A DNA stretch of 64,000 nt from CAWCQC01 sp963819905 (lineage in GTDB: Bacteria; Actinomycetota; Thermoleophilia; Gaiellales; Gaiellaceae): positions 124,001-188,000 of the forward strand of contig CAWFXP010000012.1 in the NCBI GenBank assembly GCA_963819905.1, written 5' to 3'. Shown one piece after another: positions 33,137 to 40,978 of this stretch (position 1 is its first letter; each line of letters opens with the position of its first letter). The notes under the pieces are model-generated. The model searched no databases, was not told the DNA's origin, and worked only from the letters and a program-made list of their open reading frames with translations. The position numbers and the translations under genes were made by a program.

Positions 33137-33430
33137 TCAACCGTCGGCTCCGAGCTCTTCGTCAGCGAGTACGTCGAAGGCTCGAGCAACAACAAGGCGC
33201 TCGAGCTCTTCAACGGAACCGGCGCGACCGTGACCTTGACCGGGAGCTACGACGTGCAGATCTTCGCCAACGGAAGCCCGACGGCCACGGCGACGATCCC
33301 GCTGACCGGCTCCCTGCCGAGCGGCGACGTCTTCGTGCTGGCGCGGAGCACGGCAGTCGCGGCAATCCTGGCAGTCGCCGACCAGACAACCACGAACTTC
33401 CTCTTGACCGTAAAGATGGTCGTCCAGTAG
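33137..33430 (+). pseudogene. Truncated lamin-tail-domain (LTD) protein fragment
   Basis: The frame opens just after an in-frame TAG (33134-33136) and reads ELFVSEYVEGSSNNKALELF, then VTLTGSYDVQIFANGSPTAT, IPLTGSLPSGDVFVLARST and AILAVADQTTTNF before TAG at 33428. This is the start of a lamin-tail domain as found at the head of secreted nucleases, but no signal peptide, no good start codon and no downstream nuclease domain are present. It is a decayed remnant. On the opposite strand just before 33137 a short frame could be the end of another lost gene, suggesting a recombination joint near 33135. Confidence 0.6.
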
Positions 33431-33536
33431 GGCACGATCGACGATATGACTGCGCAGCATGTCCGCGCCCGTTCACGCGAAGGAACAGGCTCGCTGCGAT
33501 AGCATCGCCGCCTTACTCAATAGGGAGGGGCGACGC

Positions 33537-33959
33537 ATGGCGGACACGACACGGCTTGAGCGCTCAGTCGAGGAGTTCAACCAGCACGACGAAGCGTACT
33601 TCGACCTGTACACCGACGACGTCGCATTTCACGGGCTACCCGGGACACAGGGAACCCTCGACAAGCAAGGCGTGACCGAGTTCTACCGCGCCTTCTGGTC
33701 GGCCTGCCCTGACGCCACGGTCGAACCGGTCGACGTGTTCGACGCGGGTGACCGCGTGGCGGTGCGCCTCCGGGTCAAGGGCACTCATCGCGGCGAACTG
33801 ATGGGTTTGCCCGCGTCGGGGAACGAGTTCGATTTCGAGGAGATCACGATCTTCAAGCTCGACAATGAGGGGCGCTGCACCGAACGCTGGGCGCGGCTCG
33901 ACGAGATCAGCTTCCTGCAGCAGATCGGCGCGATGCCGGTCCCGGGAGCTTCCGCGTAA
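33537..33959 (+). CDS. SnoaL-like ester cyclase/NTF2-fold protein
   Basis: Small alpha+beta-barrel protein of 140 aa of the SnoaL/ester-cyclase group. Recognisable pieces are SVEEFNQHDEAYFDLYTDDV at the start, then FHGLPGTQGTLDKQGVTEFY, VEPVDVFDAGDRVAVRLRVKG and NEFDFEEITIFKL with RCTERWARLDEISFLQQIG at the end. An RBS TAGGGAGGGG precedes the ATG at 33537; the frame is open from 33459 but without SD. Substrate unknown; a catalytic role (isomerase/cyclase) is not demonstrated. Confidence 0.8.
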   Translation: MADTTRLERSVEEFNQHDEAYFDLYTDDVAFHGLPGTQGTLDKQGVTEFYRAFWSACPDATVEPVDVFDAGDRVAVRLRVKGTHRGELMGLPASGNEFDFEEITIFKLDNEGRCTERWARLDEISFLQQIGAMPVPGASA

Positions 33960-34158
33960 AGACCCAGGTCGGCTGACGCGGGCTTAGAACCCTCATACCG
34001 CTAACCCGGAGCGCACCCGTTGGGTGGGTGCCAGCGTTAGATTCGAGAGCGGATCCGAGGACAGCACCGGGGACAGCACCGGACGAACGCTCCTGGCATT
34101 CATGGCACACCTGACCGCTGGAGGAATGCGGGTTTCCGCGTCACCCGTCGGGTCTGTA

Positions 34159-34231
34159 TGGGCGGTACTGGGCTCGAACCAGTGACCCCCAGCTTGTCGA
34201 GCTGGTGCTCTCCCAACTGAGCTAACCGCCC
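34159..34231 (-). tRNA. tRNA-Val(GAC)
   Basis: Complete 73-nt cloverleaf on the minus strand. Acceptor arms are GGGCGGT and ACCGCCC with discriminator A; D-arm GCTC...GAGC; anticodon arm CCAGC-TCGACAA-GCTGG, anticodon GAC (valine); T-arm ACTGG-TTCGAGC-CCAGT. CCA is not encoded. The neighbourhood (gene fragments on one side, orphan gene on the other) is suggestive of an insertion hotspot, but I found no integrase and no duplicated 3' tRNA end. Confidence 0.95.
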
Positions 34232-34396
34232 CTGCGGACTCGGATTGTAGACGACCGCCTGTGTTGCGGGGCGCTCGGAAGGGCTCGCTCAGGCCATGTC
34301 GGGCGCTTCACGCGGGCGCCAGTCCCTCACCTTCCAGTCGTAACAGCTCTCAGAGTCCAGCCCGTGACGGATCGCCGGCGCGTTGCGGTTTCCACG

Positions 34397-34436
34397 CCGA
34401 GGCGATGGGGTAAGAGCCGAGGCGATGGGGTAAGAG
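34397..34436. repeat. Two perfect tandem 20-bp repeats
   Basis: The unit CCGAGGCGATGGGGTAAGAG occurs twice back-to-back (34397-34416 and 34417-34436) 30 bp upstream of the orphan gene at 34466. It lies where that gene's promoter should be. It may be a binding site pair or a recent duplication. Confidence 0.85.
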
Positions 34437-34465
34437 TCGGCCAAGCGAAAAGGAGCAGAAAGTCG

Positions 34466-34948
34466 ATGAGCAGGAATGGCGCGGAAGTGGGGCCCTTCGG
34501 TGAAAGACCAGAGCGAGTCGAAGAGCTCGTGCTGGCCGGAATCGGCTTGTCGGAGCGCAAGCCGAAGAAGTTCCGGAAGGCTGTTCAGCGCGGACGGAAG
34601 GCAGAGAGAAAGTCGAATGCCTACACCGGCGTTCTTGCCCGGTTGCACGCTGCGTCGCCGGTGTACGTTCGGCCCGGAGGCGGTGGCGGATGGTATGAGG
34701 TCTGGGTGCGCGGGGTGTGCGTCGACAAGGTGCAGGGCGAGGATGCCGGACTCAGGCGGATGGCGGAACTCACCCTTGAGTACGTCCAAGCAGACGAGGC
34801 CGAGAGGGCCGCGCCGACGGACGTACGAGCTAGTGGCGGTGGTTGGTATGACCTCCGGGCTCACGGCGTCGTCGTCGACCGGGTTCAAGGCGAGCACGAG
34901 GCTCACACTCGAGCCAAGGAACTTTCCCGCGGCACAGCCAAGGTCTGA
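34466..34948 (+). CDS. Orphan protein with internal ~26-aa duplication
   Basis: Protein of 160 aa from ATG 34466, preceded by AAAAGGAG. The N-terminal half is basic and helical (KPKKFRKAVQRGRKAERKS). The second half has two copies of a beta-type repeat: GGGWYEVWVRGVCVDKVQGE and, after ~35 residues, GGGWYDLRAHGVVVDRVQGE, each followed by a helix (RRMAE / TRAKE). The shared pattern GGGWYxxxxxGVxVDxVQGE supports reality over the competing frames on both strands (34289-34906 minus, 34476-35075 plus). Family not recognised. Its A-richer, Lys/Arg-rich start differs from surrounding genes and may signal horizontal origin. Confidence 0.65.
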   Translation: MSRNGAEVGPFGERPERVEELVLAGIGLSERKPKKFRKAVQRGRKAERKSNAYTGVLARLHAASPVYVRPGGGGGWYEVWVRGVCVDKVQGEDAGLRRMAELTLEYVQADEAERAAPTDVRASGGGWYDLRAHGVVVDRVQGEHEAHTRAKELSRGTAKV

Positions 34949-35125
34949 CCGGGCACTATTGCTAATTCCTCACCGACGCGCCGTGAGGGCGACTAGGCGC
35001 GTCGGGCGGGCGGGGCTCCCTCTGCGGCACCCGCTCCTTCTTGACAGGAGCTACATCGATCTGGGAGATTCCTGACGCGCCGCAGATTGGCTCTCCGCCC
35101 CGAGGTGCCTCGAACGGCGCTCCGG

Positions 35126-35166
35126 CGAGGGGGACGGATCCGACTGACGCGGTCCGTCCCTCTCCT
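35126..35166. terminator. Hairpin terminator between convergent genes
   Basis: Imperfect stem GAGGGGGACGGATCC paired with GGTCCGTCCCTCTC, loop about nine bases, between the stops at 34948 and 35188. Position and stability fit termination of the minus-strand SDR/SRPBCC operon and of the orphan gene. No U-tract. Confidence 0.5.
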
Positions 35167-35187
35167 CCGTCGCGGTCGCTCGCGCCG

Positions 35188-35628
35188 CTAGACGTCCAGG
35201 CCGTCGAGCTTCGCCTCGAGTCCCGCCATCGCGTCCCTGCCCATCCGGTCGAACGTACCGCGGAGAAAGGGCTCGACGAGGCGGTAGGGGCCCTTCATGC
35301 TGAGCTCGCCGCGATAGGTGATGCGACTGCCGTCGCCCGCCGGCTGCACGAGGATCTCGTCGGTCGAGCGGGCCTTGGCGCCCTCGCCCTCGAAGACCAC
35401 CCTGCGTTCGGGCTCAGCTTCGGCGATGCGATAGCGAAACGGGACCCGCGTGCCGCGAAACAGCGCCACGACGTCGTAGACGGCGCCGGGGGCGCCGGGC
35501 TCGCCGGAGACCAGGCGGGACTCGGCCATTCCGGGGTCCCACTCGGCGACGTGCTCGAAGTCGGCGAGGTAGCGGTAGACGTCCGCAGGGGCGGCCGCGA
35601 CCTCGATCGTCTGCTCGAAGGTCGGCAT
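35188..35628 (-). CDS. SRPBCC-family protein (polyketide-cyclase/CoxG-like)
   Basis: Helix-grip ligand-binding protein, 146 aa, starting at ATG 35628. It opens with FEQTIEVAAAPADVYRYLAD and continues with HVAEWDPGMAES, RVPFRYRIAEAEPERRVVFE and SRITYRGELSMKGPYRLVEP, the regular SRPBCC order. It overlaps the upstream SDR stop by one base (TGATG), implying co-translation. It is the last gene of the corrinoid/C1 operon and is followed by a hairpin. A direct role in methyl transfer is not obvious. Confidence 0.82.
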   Translation of the reverse strand: MPTFEQTIEVAAAPADVYRYLADFEHVAEWDPGMAESRLVSGEPGAPGAVYDVVALFRGTRVPFRYRIAEAEPERRVVFEGEGAKARSTDEILVQPAGDGSRITYRGELSMKGPYRLVEPFLRGTFDRMGRDAMAGLEAKLDGLDV

Positions 35629-36401
35629 CAGGTGAGCGACAGGGTAACGCCCCCGTCGACCACCAGCGTCTGGCCGGTGACGAAGCCCGCCTCTTCGCTC
35701 GCGAGGTAGACGAAGGCGGCTGCGACGTCGTCCGGAGACCCGTTTCGACCGACGGGCACCCGGTCGACGAACGCGGCGACCCCCTCGGGGCCGAGCGAGT
35801 TCACCGGATCGAGGCTCTGCGGGGAGGGAATGACGCCCGGCGCCACCGCGTTCACCGTGATCCCGTCCGGCCCGAGCTCCAGGGCGAGGCTCCGGACGAG
35901 CCCCACGATCCCGGCCTTCGCGGTCGCGTAGTGGGCATGGCGGGGCCAGCCCTGCACCGCCCCGGCGATCGAGCTCGTCGCGAGAAGCCTCCCCCACCCC
36001 GCCTCCCGCATCGGCGCGATGGCAGCGCGAAAGCACCGGAACACGCCGGTGAGGTCGACCTCGAGAAGCCGCTGCCAGCGCTCGTCGTCGAGCTCGGCGG
36101 CCGGCACGTCGCGTGCGATCGCGGCGTTGGCGAGAACGACGTCCAGACGTCCGTAGCGGGTCACCGCCTCCGCCGTCATGCGCTCGACGACGCCCGCCTC
36201 CGAGATGTCCCCTTCGACGACGAGGGCCCTCCTGCCGAGCTCTTCGACCGCAGCCGTGACGGGACGGATGTCGTGCGGATCGCGCTCGTACCAGCAGAGG
36301 ACGAGGTCGGCCCCGGCCCTCGCGAACGCGACGGCGGTTGCGGCACCGATCCCGGATGCCGCTCCGGTCACGAGCGCGACTCTGCCGTCGAGCCGGAACA
36401 C
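35628..36401 (-). CDS. Short-chain dehydrogenase/reductase (classical SDR)
   Basis: NAD(P)-dependent oxidoreductase, 257 aa, starting with GTG at 36401. All SDR motifs are present: TGAASGIG (~12-19), NAA (~91), catalytic Ser in ATSSIAG, YATAK (catalytic Tyr/Lys, ~157-161) and the APGVIPSPQS loop; VVDGG near the end is typical for FabG-like members. It lies 10 bp after the PF13769 gene and overlaps the SRPBCC gene, thus within the corrinoid/C1 operon. An alcohol or hydroxyl product released by demethylation would be a sensible substrate, but that is inference. Confidence 0.87.
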   Translation of the reverse strand: MFRLDGRVALVTGAASGIGAATAVAFARAGADLVLCWYERDPHDIRPVTAAVEELGRRALVVEGDISEAGVVERMTAEAVTRYGRLDVVLANAAIARDVPAAELDDERWQRLLEVDLTGVFRCFRAAIAPMREAGWGRLLATSSIAGAVQGWPRHAHYATAKAGIVGLVRSLALELGPDGITVNAVAPGVIPSPQSLDPVNSLGPEGVAAFVDRVPVGRNGSPDDVAAAFVYLASEEAGFVTGQTLVVDGGVTLSLT

Positions 36402-36411
36402 GAACCTGCGC

Positions 36412-36741
36412 TCAGTCTCCGGGCGCGAGGCCGCCCGTCCGGGTCATCCGGAGCAGCAGCTCGCGCGGGAACGCCGTCTCGAGCCGCTCGACTTCGGAGG
36501 CGACCTCCCCCTCGAGATCGTCGCCGCACGACCGGGCGTCCCGGCGCCACTCGTCGAGGTACGCGTCCATCTCGCTCAGGCCTGCCTTCATGGCGGCCGC
36601 GTCGATCGCCTTCTGAAAGCGGACGGAGAGCTGTGCCCGCGCGGTCGCCTGCCCGTCGGTGGCCGTGACCTGCGCCGGGATGTCGCGCCAGCGGATGACC
36701 GTCAACTCAGGCAGCGCGTCTCTCGTCCACGAAGCCTGCAA
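36412..36741 (-). CDS. PF13769 ('virulence factor') small protein
   Basis: Small soluble protein, 109 aa from ATG 36741. The signature segment LTVIRWRDIPAQVTA (~12-26) is followed by RFQKAIDAAAMKAG and a helical, acidic region, matching the family named 'virulence factor' (PF13769), whose biochemical role is unknown. A TTG at 36705, directly after the upstream gene's stop, may be the real start (LTVIRWRD). As drawn it overlaps the DUF1638 gene by 35 nt. From general knowledge, such proteins recur beside corrinoid methyltransferase genes in bacteria, in agreement with this operon. Confidence 0.75.
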   Translation of the reverse strand: MQASWTRDALPELTVIRWRDIPAQVTATDGQATARAQLSVRFQKAIDAAAMKAGLSEMDAYLDEWRRDARSCGDDLEGEVASEVERLETAFPRELLLRMTRTGGLAPGD

Positions 36742-37321
36742 GTGCGGGCGCGAGCTCGCCGTAGCCGGTCAGCCGTCGCTCGAACACGAGCCCGAGCCGC
36801 TCCGCGAGCCGCTGCGCCGCCGCCGTCAGGTCCGGGTCATCCGTCTGTGCGAGGTACACGACGCGTCGGTAGTTGCCGAAGACGTCGGCGACGAGCTCCG
36901 GGAAGCGGTCGAGGCCGAGGGGTCGGATCACGAGCGCCTCGGCGTGCCGGGCGAGGAAGTCGGTCAGGTAGAACGTTCCCGGCTCCTCGTCCTGCATCGC
37001 CTCCCAGGCGGCATGGCCGGCGAAGAAGCCGTAGCAGTGCAGGCCGGGAAGTCGCTCCGCCCCGTGGGCCGCGACGATCTCGTCGAGGCGGCCGTTCGTT
37101 CCGCAGTCGGCGTAGGCGACGAAGACCCGGTCGTATCGATCGCGGGCGCCCGCCAGCTTCGCGTCGACGGCCGCAGGGATCTCGTCCGGCACGAGATGGA
37201 GCCTGGCCGGCAGGCAGCGCACGTCCACGTGCGTCCAGCCGTTCAGCCGGACGAGCGCCAGCACCTCGCGGGCGAGGGCTCCGCAGGCGAGAACGAGGAT
37301 GCGCTCGCGGGGCGCGGTCAT
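36707..37321 (-). CDS. DUF1638 protein
   Basis: Cytoplasmic protein of 204 aa of the DUF1638 family. Characteristic parts: ILVLACGALAREVLAL at the start, CLPARLHLVPDEIPAAVDAK, VFVAYADCGTNGRLDEIV (Cys-containing), LPGLHCYGFFAG and GTFYLTDFLARH. Conserved Cys/His residues hint at metal binding. ATG overlaps the stop of the RACo-like gene (ATGA at 37318-37321). DUF1638 genes commonly accompany corrinoid-dependent methyltransferases and RACo-like proteins, so a supporting role in cofactor handling is likely, mechanism unknown. Confidence 0.85.
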   Translation of the reverse strand: MTAPRERILVLACGALAREVLALVRLNGWTHVDVRCLPARLHLVPDEIPAAVDAKLAGARDRYDRVFVAYADCGTNGRLDEIVAAHGAERLPGLHCYGFFAGHAAWEAMQDEEPGTFYLTDFLARHAEALVIRPLGLDRFPELVADVFGNYRRVVYLAQTDDPDLTAAAQRLAERLGLVFERRLTGYGELAPALAGFVDERRAA

Positions 37322-39207
37322 TCCGGGAAGGCGAGCAGGTCGACGAAGCGGTCGTTGAAGTCCGCGCGATCCGAGAGCTCGACGTAGTCGATCTCGTTCA
37401 CCATCGCCTGCGCGGCATGGCGCTCCTGGAGGGAGAGCAGGGCCATCTTCGCACCCTCGCCGGCGACGTTCCCGGCGGAGATGATGCGCGTGCGCGGCAG
37501 CTTCGGCACGAGGCCGATGCGGATCGCGCTCGCGGGCGAGAGGTAGGAGCCGAAGGAGCCCGCCAGCAGGACCTGCTGGATGTCGCGCTCGTCGATCCCG
37601 AGCTCCTCGACGAGGAGCTTCCAGCCGGTCGCGATCGCCGCCTTGCCGAACTGGAGCTCACGGACGTCGCGCTGGGAGAGGTACACGGCGGCGTCGGCGT
37701 CGCCCTCCTCCCCGGCCCAGTGCAGCACGAAGATCCGCTCGCCGTCGGGGCGCGCGACCAGGCGTCGCGCGAGCCCGGGCGAGAGCGACGCCGCCTGCTC
37801 CTCGCTGACGAAGCGGCCGGACCGTTCGAGCAGCCCGGCTCGGACGAGCTCTGCGACCGCGTCGACGAGCCCCGAGCCGCACAGGCCGACCGGCTCGATG
37901 TCGCCGCCGATCACCTCGAGCTCCAGCGCGTCGTTCGCGATCCTCACCACCTCGATCGCGCCGTCCGCAGCCCGCATGCCGCAGCGGATCTGCGCGCCCT
38001 CGAAGGCCGGGCCAGCGGGCGCGGCCGTACAGACGATGCCGTCTGCCGAGCCGAGGGCGATCTCGCAGTTCGTGCCGACGTCGATGAAGAGCCGTAGGCG
38101 CGAGTCGGTCGTCATGCCCGTCGCCAGGAGGCCGGCCACGATGTCCCCGCCGACGTAGGCCCCGAGCGCCGGGAAGATCGTCGCCCGCGCCCGCGGGTGG
38201 AGCCTCAGCCCGAGCTCGGAGGCGGGCATGTCGGGAAACGACCGCGAGGCCATGATGAACGGCGCCACCCCGACCGGCTCCGGGTCGATACCGAGCGCGA
38301 GCTCGGTCATCGTCGCGTTCCCGGCGAGCGACACCTCGCAGACCTCGGTCGGCTCGATCTCGGCCGTCGCGCAGACCTCCTCGGCCAGCTCCTGCATCGT
38401 CTCGTCGGCGAGCTCGCGCAGGCGCTCCAGCGCCGCCGGGTCGAGCATCGTGGCCGAGATCCTGGAGATGACATCGGCGCCGAAGGGCTGCTGGCGGTTC
38501 AGCCTCGACCGGACGGCGAGCGGGGTTCCGGTGCCGAGGTCGAGCAGGGTGGCGACCACCGTCGTCGTGCCGAGGTCGAACGCGATCGCGGGCAGAAGCT
38601 CGGTCGTGTCCCCGGGCTGCACGTCGATGAGCACGTCGTCGACGACGACGCAGGTGACGCGGAAGCCGGAGCTTCGCAGGACGCGTGGGAGGAGCCGGAG
38701 CACGGCCGGCTCGACCTTCAGCTCAAGATCGTCGAGCGCGTCGGCGATGCGCTCGATGTCGGTGCGCTGGTCGGACAGCGAGGGCTCGTCGAGCTCGACG
38801 TAGCGCTTCTGGAGTGCCGGCCTGAGGATCACCTGTCGACCGACGCCCACGGTGGACGCCTTCGGCCGCGTGACGAGCGGTGGGACGTCGACGGCCAGCG
38901 GCGCGACAGCCTCGGCGCGGCAGGCGAGGCGCCAGCCGTCGGTGAGCTCCGCCTGGTCGAACGCGCGCACGTCGAGCGCCGAGATCGGAACGTCGCCGTC
39001 GACGACGCGCACCTTGCACTTCTTGCACGTCCCGTGGCCGCCGCAGGTCGAGTCGATCGCGATCCCGTTCCACGACGCGGCATCGAACACGCTGACGCCC
39101 GGCGGCACCCGGACGGCGGTTCCGGACGGCTCGAAGCGAAGCGTCACCCTCGTCGGGTGATGGGCGGCGGCGCCTTCGGCCTCGGGGCGATCGGCCACAG
39201 CGCTCAC
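37318..39207 (-). CDS. Reductive activator of corrinoid proteins (RACo-like, [2Fe-2S] + ASKHA)
   Basis: ATP-dependent protein that re-reduces inactive Co(II) corrinoid proteins, 629 aa from GTG 39207. An N-terminal plant-type [2Fe-2S] ferredoxin domain carries Cys55, Cys61, Cys64 and Cys96 (CGGHGTCKKC...LACRAE, CX5CX2CXnC). A linker (~110-190) is followed by the actin-like ATPase domain (DUF4445) with AIAFDLGTTTVVATLLDLGT (~215-234), VSLAGNATMTELALG and LFIDVGTNCEIALG, then AGSFGSYLSPASA. The start overlaps the MeTr stop (GTGA at 39204-39207), which excludes the upstream extension. It is essential in corrinoid systems without other reactivators; here its client is probably the protein at 41366-42031. 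Confidence 0.9.
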   Translation of the reverse strand: MSAVADRPEAEGAAAHHPTRVTLRFEPSGTAVRVPPGVSVFDAASWNGIAIDSTCGGHGTCKKCKVRVVDGDVPISALDVRAFDQAELTDGWRLACRAEAVAPLAVDVPPLVTRPKASTVGVGRQVILRPALQKRYVELDEPSLSDQRTDIERIADALDDLELKVEPAVLRLLPRVLRSSGFRVTCVVVDDVLIDVQPGDTTELLPAIAFDLGTTTVVATLLDLGTGTPLAVRSRLNRQQPFGADVISRISATMLDPAALERLRELADETMQELAEEVCATAEIEPTEVCEVSLAGNATMTELALGIDPEPVGVAPFIMASRSFPDMPASELGLRLHPRARATIFPALGAYVGGDIVAGLLATGMTTDSRLRLFIDVGTNCEIALGSADGIVCTAAPAGPAFEGAQIRCGMRAADGAIEVVRIANDALELEVIGGDIEPVGLCGSGLVDAVAELVRAGLLERSGRFVSEEQAASLSPGLARRLVARPDGERIFVLHWAGEEGDADAAVYLSQRDVRELQFGKAAIATGWKLLVEELGIDERDIQQVLLAGSFGSYLSPASAIRIGLVPKLPRTRIISAGNVAGEGAKMALLSLQERHAAQAMVNEIDYVELSDRADFNDRFVDLLAFPE

Positions 39208-40064
39208 GTCGCCGCGGCCTGCTTCTCGCGGTGGGCGGCGATCCAGTTCATGCCCCACTCGTCGCGCGCGAACAGAAGGTCCGCCGAGCGGCATGCGTCC
39301 ACGGTCTGCGCGGTCCGCGCGTCCATGATCGCGCTCGTCAGGCCGGCGTAGGACGCCGCCACGAGGAACGCGGCGTTCAGCGCATGGCGCGCCGGCAGCC
39401 CGAACGAGATGTTCGAGGCGCCGAGCGTCATGTTGAGGCCGAACTCCTCGCGGATCCGGGCGATCGTCTCGAGCGTGACGAGGACGGCCTGCGGGTCGGC
39501 TCCGACGGTCATGGCCAGCGGGTCGACGACCATGTCCTCGAGGGGGATCTCCCAGGTGCCGTGGACGGCGTCGACGAGCCGCTTGCAGACCTCCACGCGC
39601 TCGTCCGCCGTCTGCGGGATGCCCGTCTCGTCGTTCGTCAGGCAGATGACGGCGGCGCCGTGCTCCTTGACGAGCGGCAGCACCCGCTCGAGCCGGTCGG
39701 CCTCGCAGGTGACGGAGTTGACGAGCGCCTTGCCCTCGTAGGCCGCCAGGCCGGCGGCGAGCGCCTCGACGACCGACGAGTCGATGCAGATCGGCAGGTC
39801 GGTGTGCTCCTGGACGATCGTGATCGCCCGGCTCAGCAGGTCGGCCTCGTCGGTCAGCGGGACGCCCATGTTCACGTCGAGCACGTGGGCGCCGCCCGCC
39901 ACCTGATCCTCGACGTCGGTGACGATCTCGGACAAGTCGCCTGCCCGCAGCGCCTCGGCGAACGCCTTCCGGCCGGTCGGGTTGATGCGCTCGCCGATGA
40001 TGCAGAACGGCTGGTCGTGGCCGATGACGACCTCGCTAGACCGCGAGCGGAGCACGGTATGCAT
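39204..40064 (-). CDS. Methyltetrahydrofolate:corrinoid methyltransferase (AcsE/MtvA-like)
   Basis: Pterin-binding TIM-barrel enzyme, 286 aa, moving methyl groups between a corrinoid protein and THF. Motifs of the family: CIIGERINPTGRKAF (pterin-binding loop, ~21-35), GAHVLDVNMGVPLTDE (Asp/Asn at pterin, ~57-72), PICIDSSVVEAL, ALVNSVTCE and LGASNISFGLP (~215-225). Length equals AcsE/MtvA. It overlaps the frameshifted MetF gene by 29 nt and RACo by 4 nt. In this context the direction methyl-Co to THF is likely, giving methyl-THF to MetF. Alternative: methionine-type use with the homocysteine enzymes at 46-48 kb. Confidence 0.9.
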   Translation of the reverse strand: MHTVLRSRSSEVVIGHDQPFCIIGERINPTGRKAFAEALRAGDLSEIVTDVEDQVAGGAHVLDVNMGVPLTDEADLLSRAITIVQEHTDLPICIDSSVVEALAAGLAAYEGKALVNSVTCEADRLERVLPLVKEHGAAVICLTNDETGIPQTADERVEVCKRLVDAVHGTWEIPLEDMVVDPLAMTVGADPQAVLVTLETIARIREEFGLNMTLGASNISFGLPARHALNAAFLVAASYAGLTSAIMDARTAQTVDACRSADLLFARDEWGMNWIAAHREKQAAAT

Positions 40065-40978
40065 GCGTCTCTCTCTCCTCCTTGGTGGGGATCCCGAGGT
40101 CGCGCAGGAGGCGCGACACGGAACCGTCGTGTCGAAAGTCGGTCAGGTGCAGGCCGCGGACGCCCGGCAGCGAAACGGCGTGCCTCGCCTGGTCGAGCGC
40201 GAGCCGATAGGCGGTCTCCGCCGGGTCGGAGGCCTCTCCGACGCGGGCGATCGTCTCGGCGGGGACGTCGATCCCCGGCACGCGCTCGTTCATGAACGTG
40301 AGCGCCCTGGCGCCCTTGACGAGCACGATCGCCGGGAGCAGCGCAACGCGGCCGGCGAGGCCGGCGTCGGCGAGCGCGCGGACGAAGTCCTCGAGCCGGT
40401 CCGGGTGGTAGCAGATCTGGAGCTGCAGGAAGCGTGCGCCGGCGCGGATCTTCTTCGCCGCGCGCTCCGCCCGGTGCGGGATCGGCGGCGCGGCGGCGTT
40501 CTCGACCGCTCCGACGAACAGGTTCGGCGCGGGATCGATGGCGCGACCCGACAGGTAGTGCCCGCGCGAGAGGCCGGTCGCGACCTCGATCAGCTGCGGG
40601 CCGTCGAGGTCGAACACGCGCCGGGCCTCGGGCTCGTCGCCGGCGGTCACGTCGTCGCCGGTCAGGCAGCAGATGTTCTCGATCCCGTGGAACGCCGCCC
40701 CGACGATGTCCGCCTGGCAGCGCGATCCGGTTCTTGTCACGGCAGACGACCTGGAGGATCGGCTCGACGCCTGCCTGCGCGAGGGCGATCGCGACGGCGA
40801 CGTTCGAGGCGTGCGCGTGCGCAGCGGTGTTGTCGGTCGCGTTCATCGCGTCGACCCAGCCCGCCATCTCGGCGATGCGCGCGCGGAAGGCCTCCTGGCT
40901 GCCTCCGTCGACCGAGGGCGCCTCGGCGGTCAGGATCAGCCGGTCGCCGGCCTCGACGAGCTCGCGGAGCCGGCTCAC
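40036..40978 (-). CDS. Methylenetetrahydrofolate reductase MetF-like, frameshifted
   Basis: Flavin TIM-barrel enzyme interconverting methyl-THF and methylene-THF. The N-terminal part begins at GTG 40978 (VSRLRELVEAGDRLILTAEA; then NATDNTAAHAHASNVAVAIA and VVCRDKNRIAL); the C-terminal part is in a different frame (QADIVGAAFHGIENICCLTG, ...LQLQICYHPDRLEDFVRA...). They join around 40715-40718, where CTGGCAG stands for an expected CTGCAG: one extra G. Corrected, the protein is about 313 aa, uninterrupted. GTG overlaps the MetV stop (GTGA). Because the rest is well preserved and similar G-run errors occur elsewhere in the window, sequencing error is more likely than inactivation. Confidence 0.8.

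Noticed and set aside
34159..34231. tRNA-Val as an integration site of a mobile island
   Set aside because: No integrase and no second copy of the 3' tRNA end were found in the window, so no att site can be drawn.
34289..34906. Minus-strand 205-aa frame opposite the orphan gene
   Set aside because: No RBS or internal pattern; the plus frame has an SD and an internal protein duplication.
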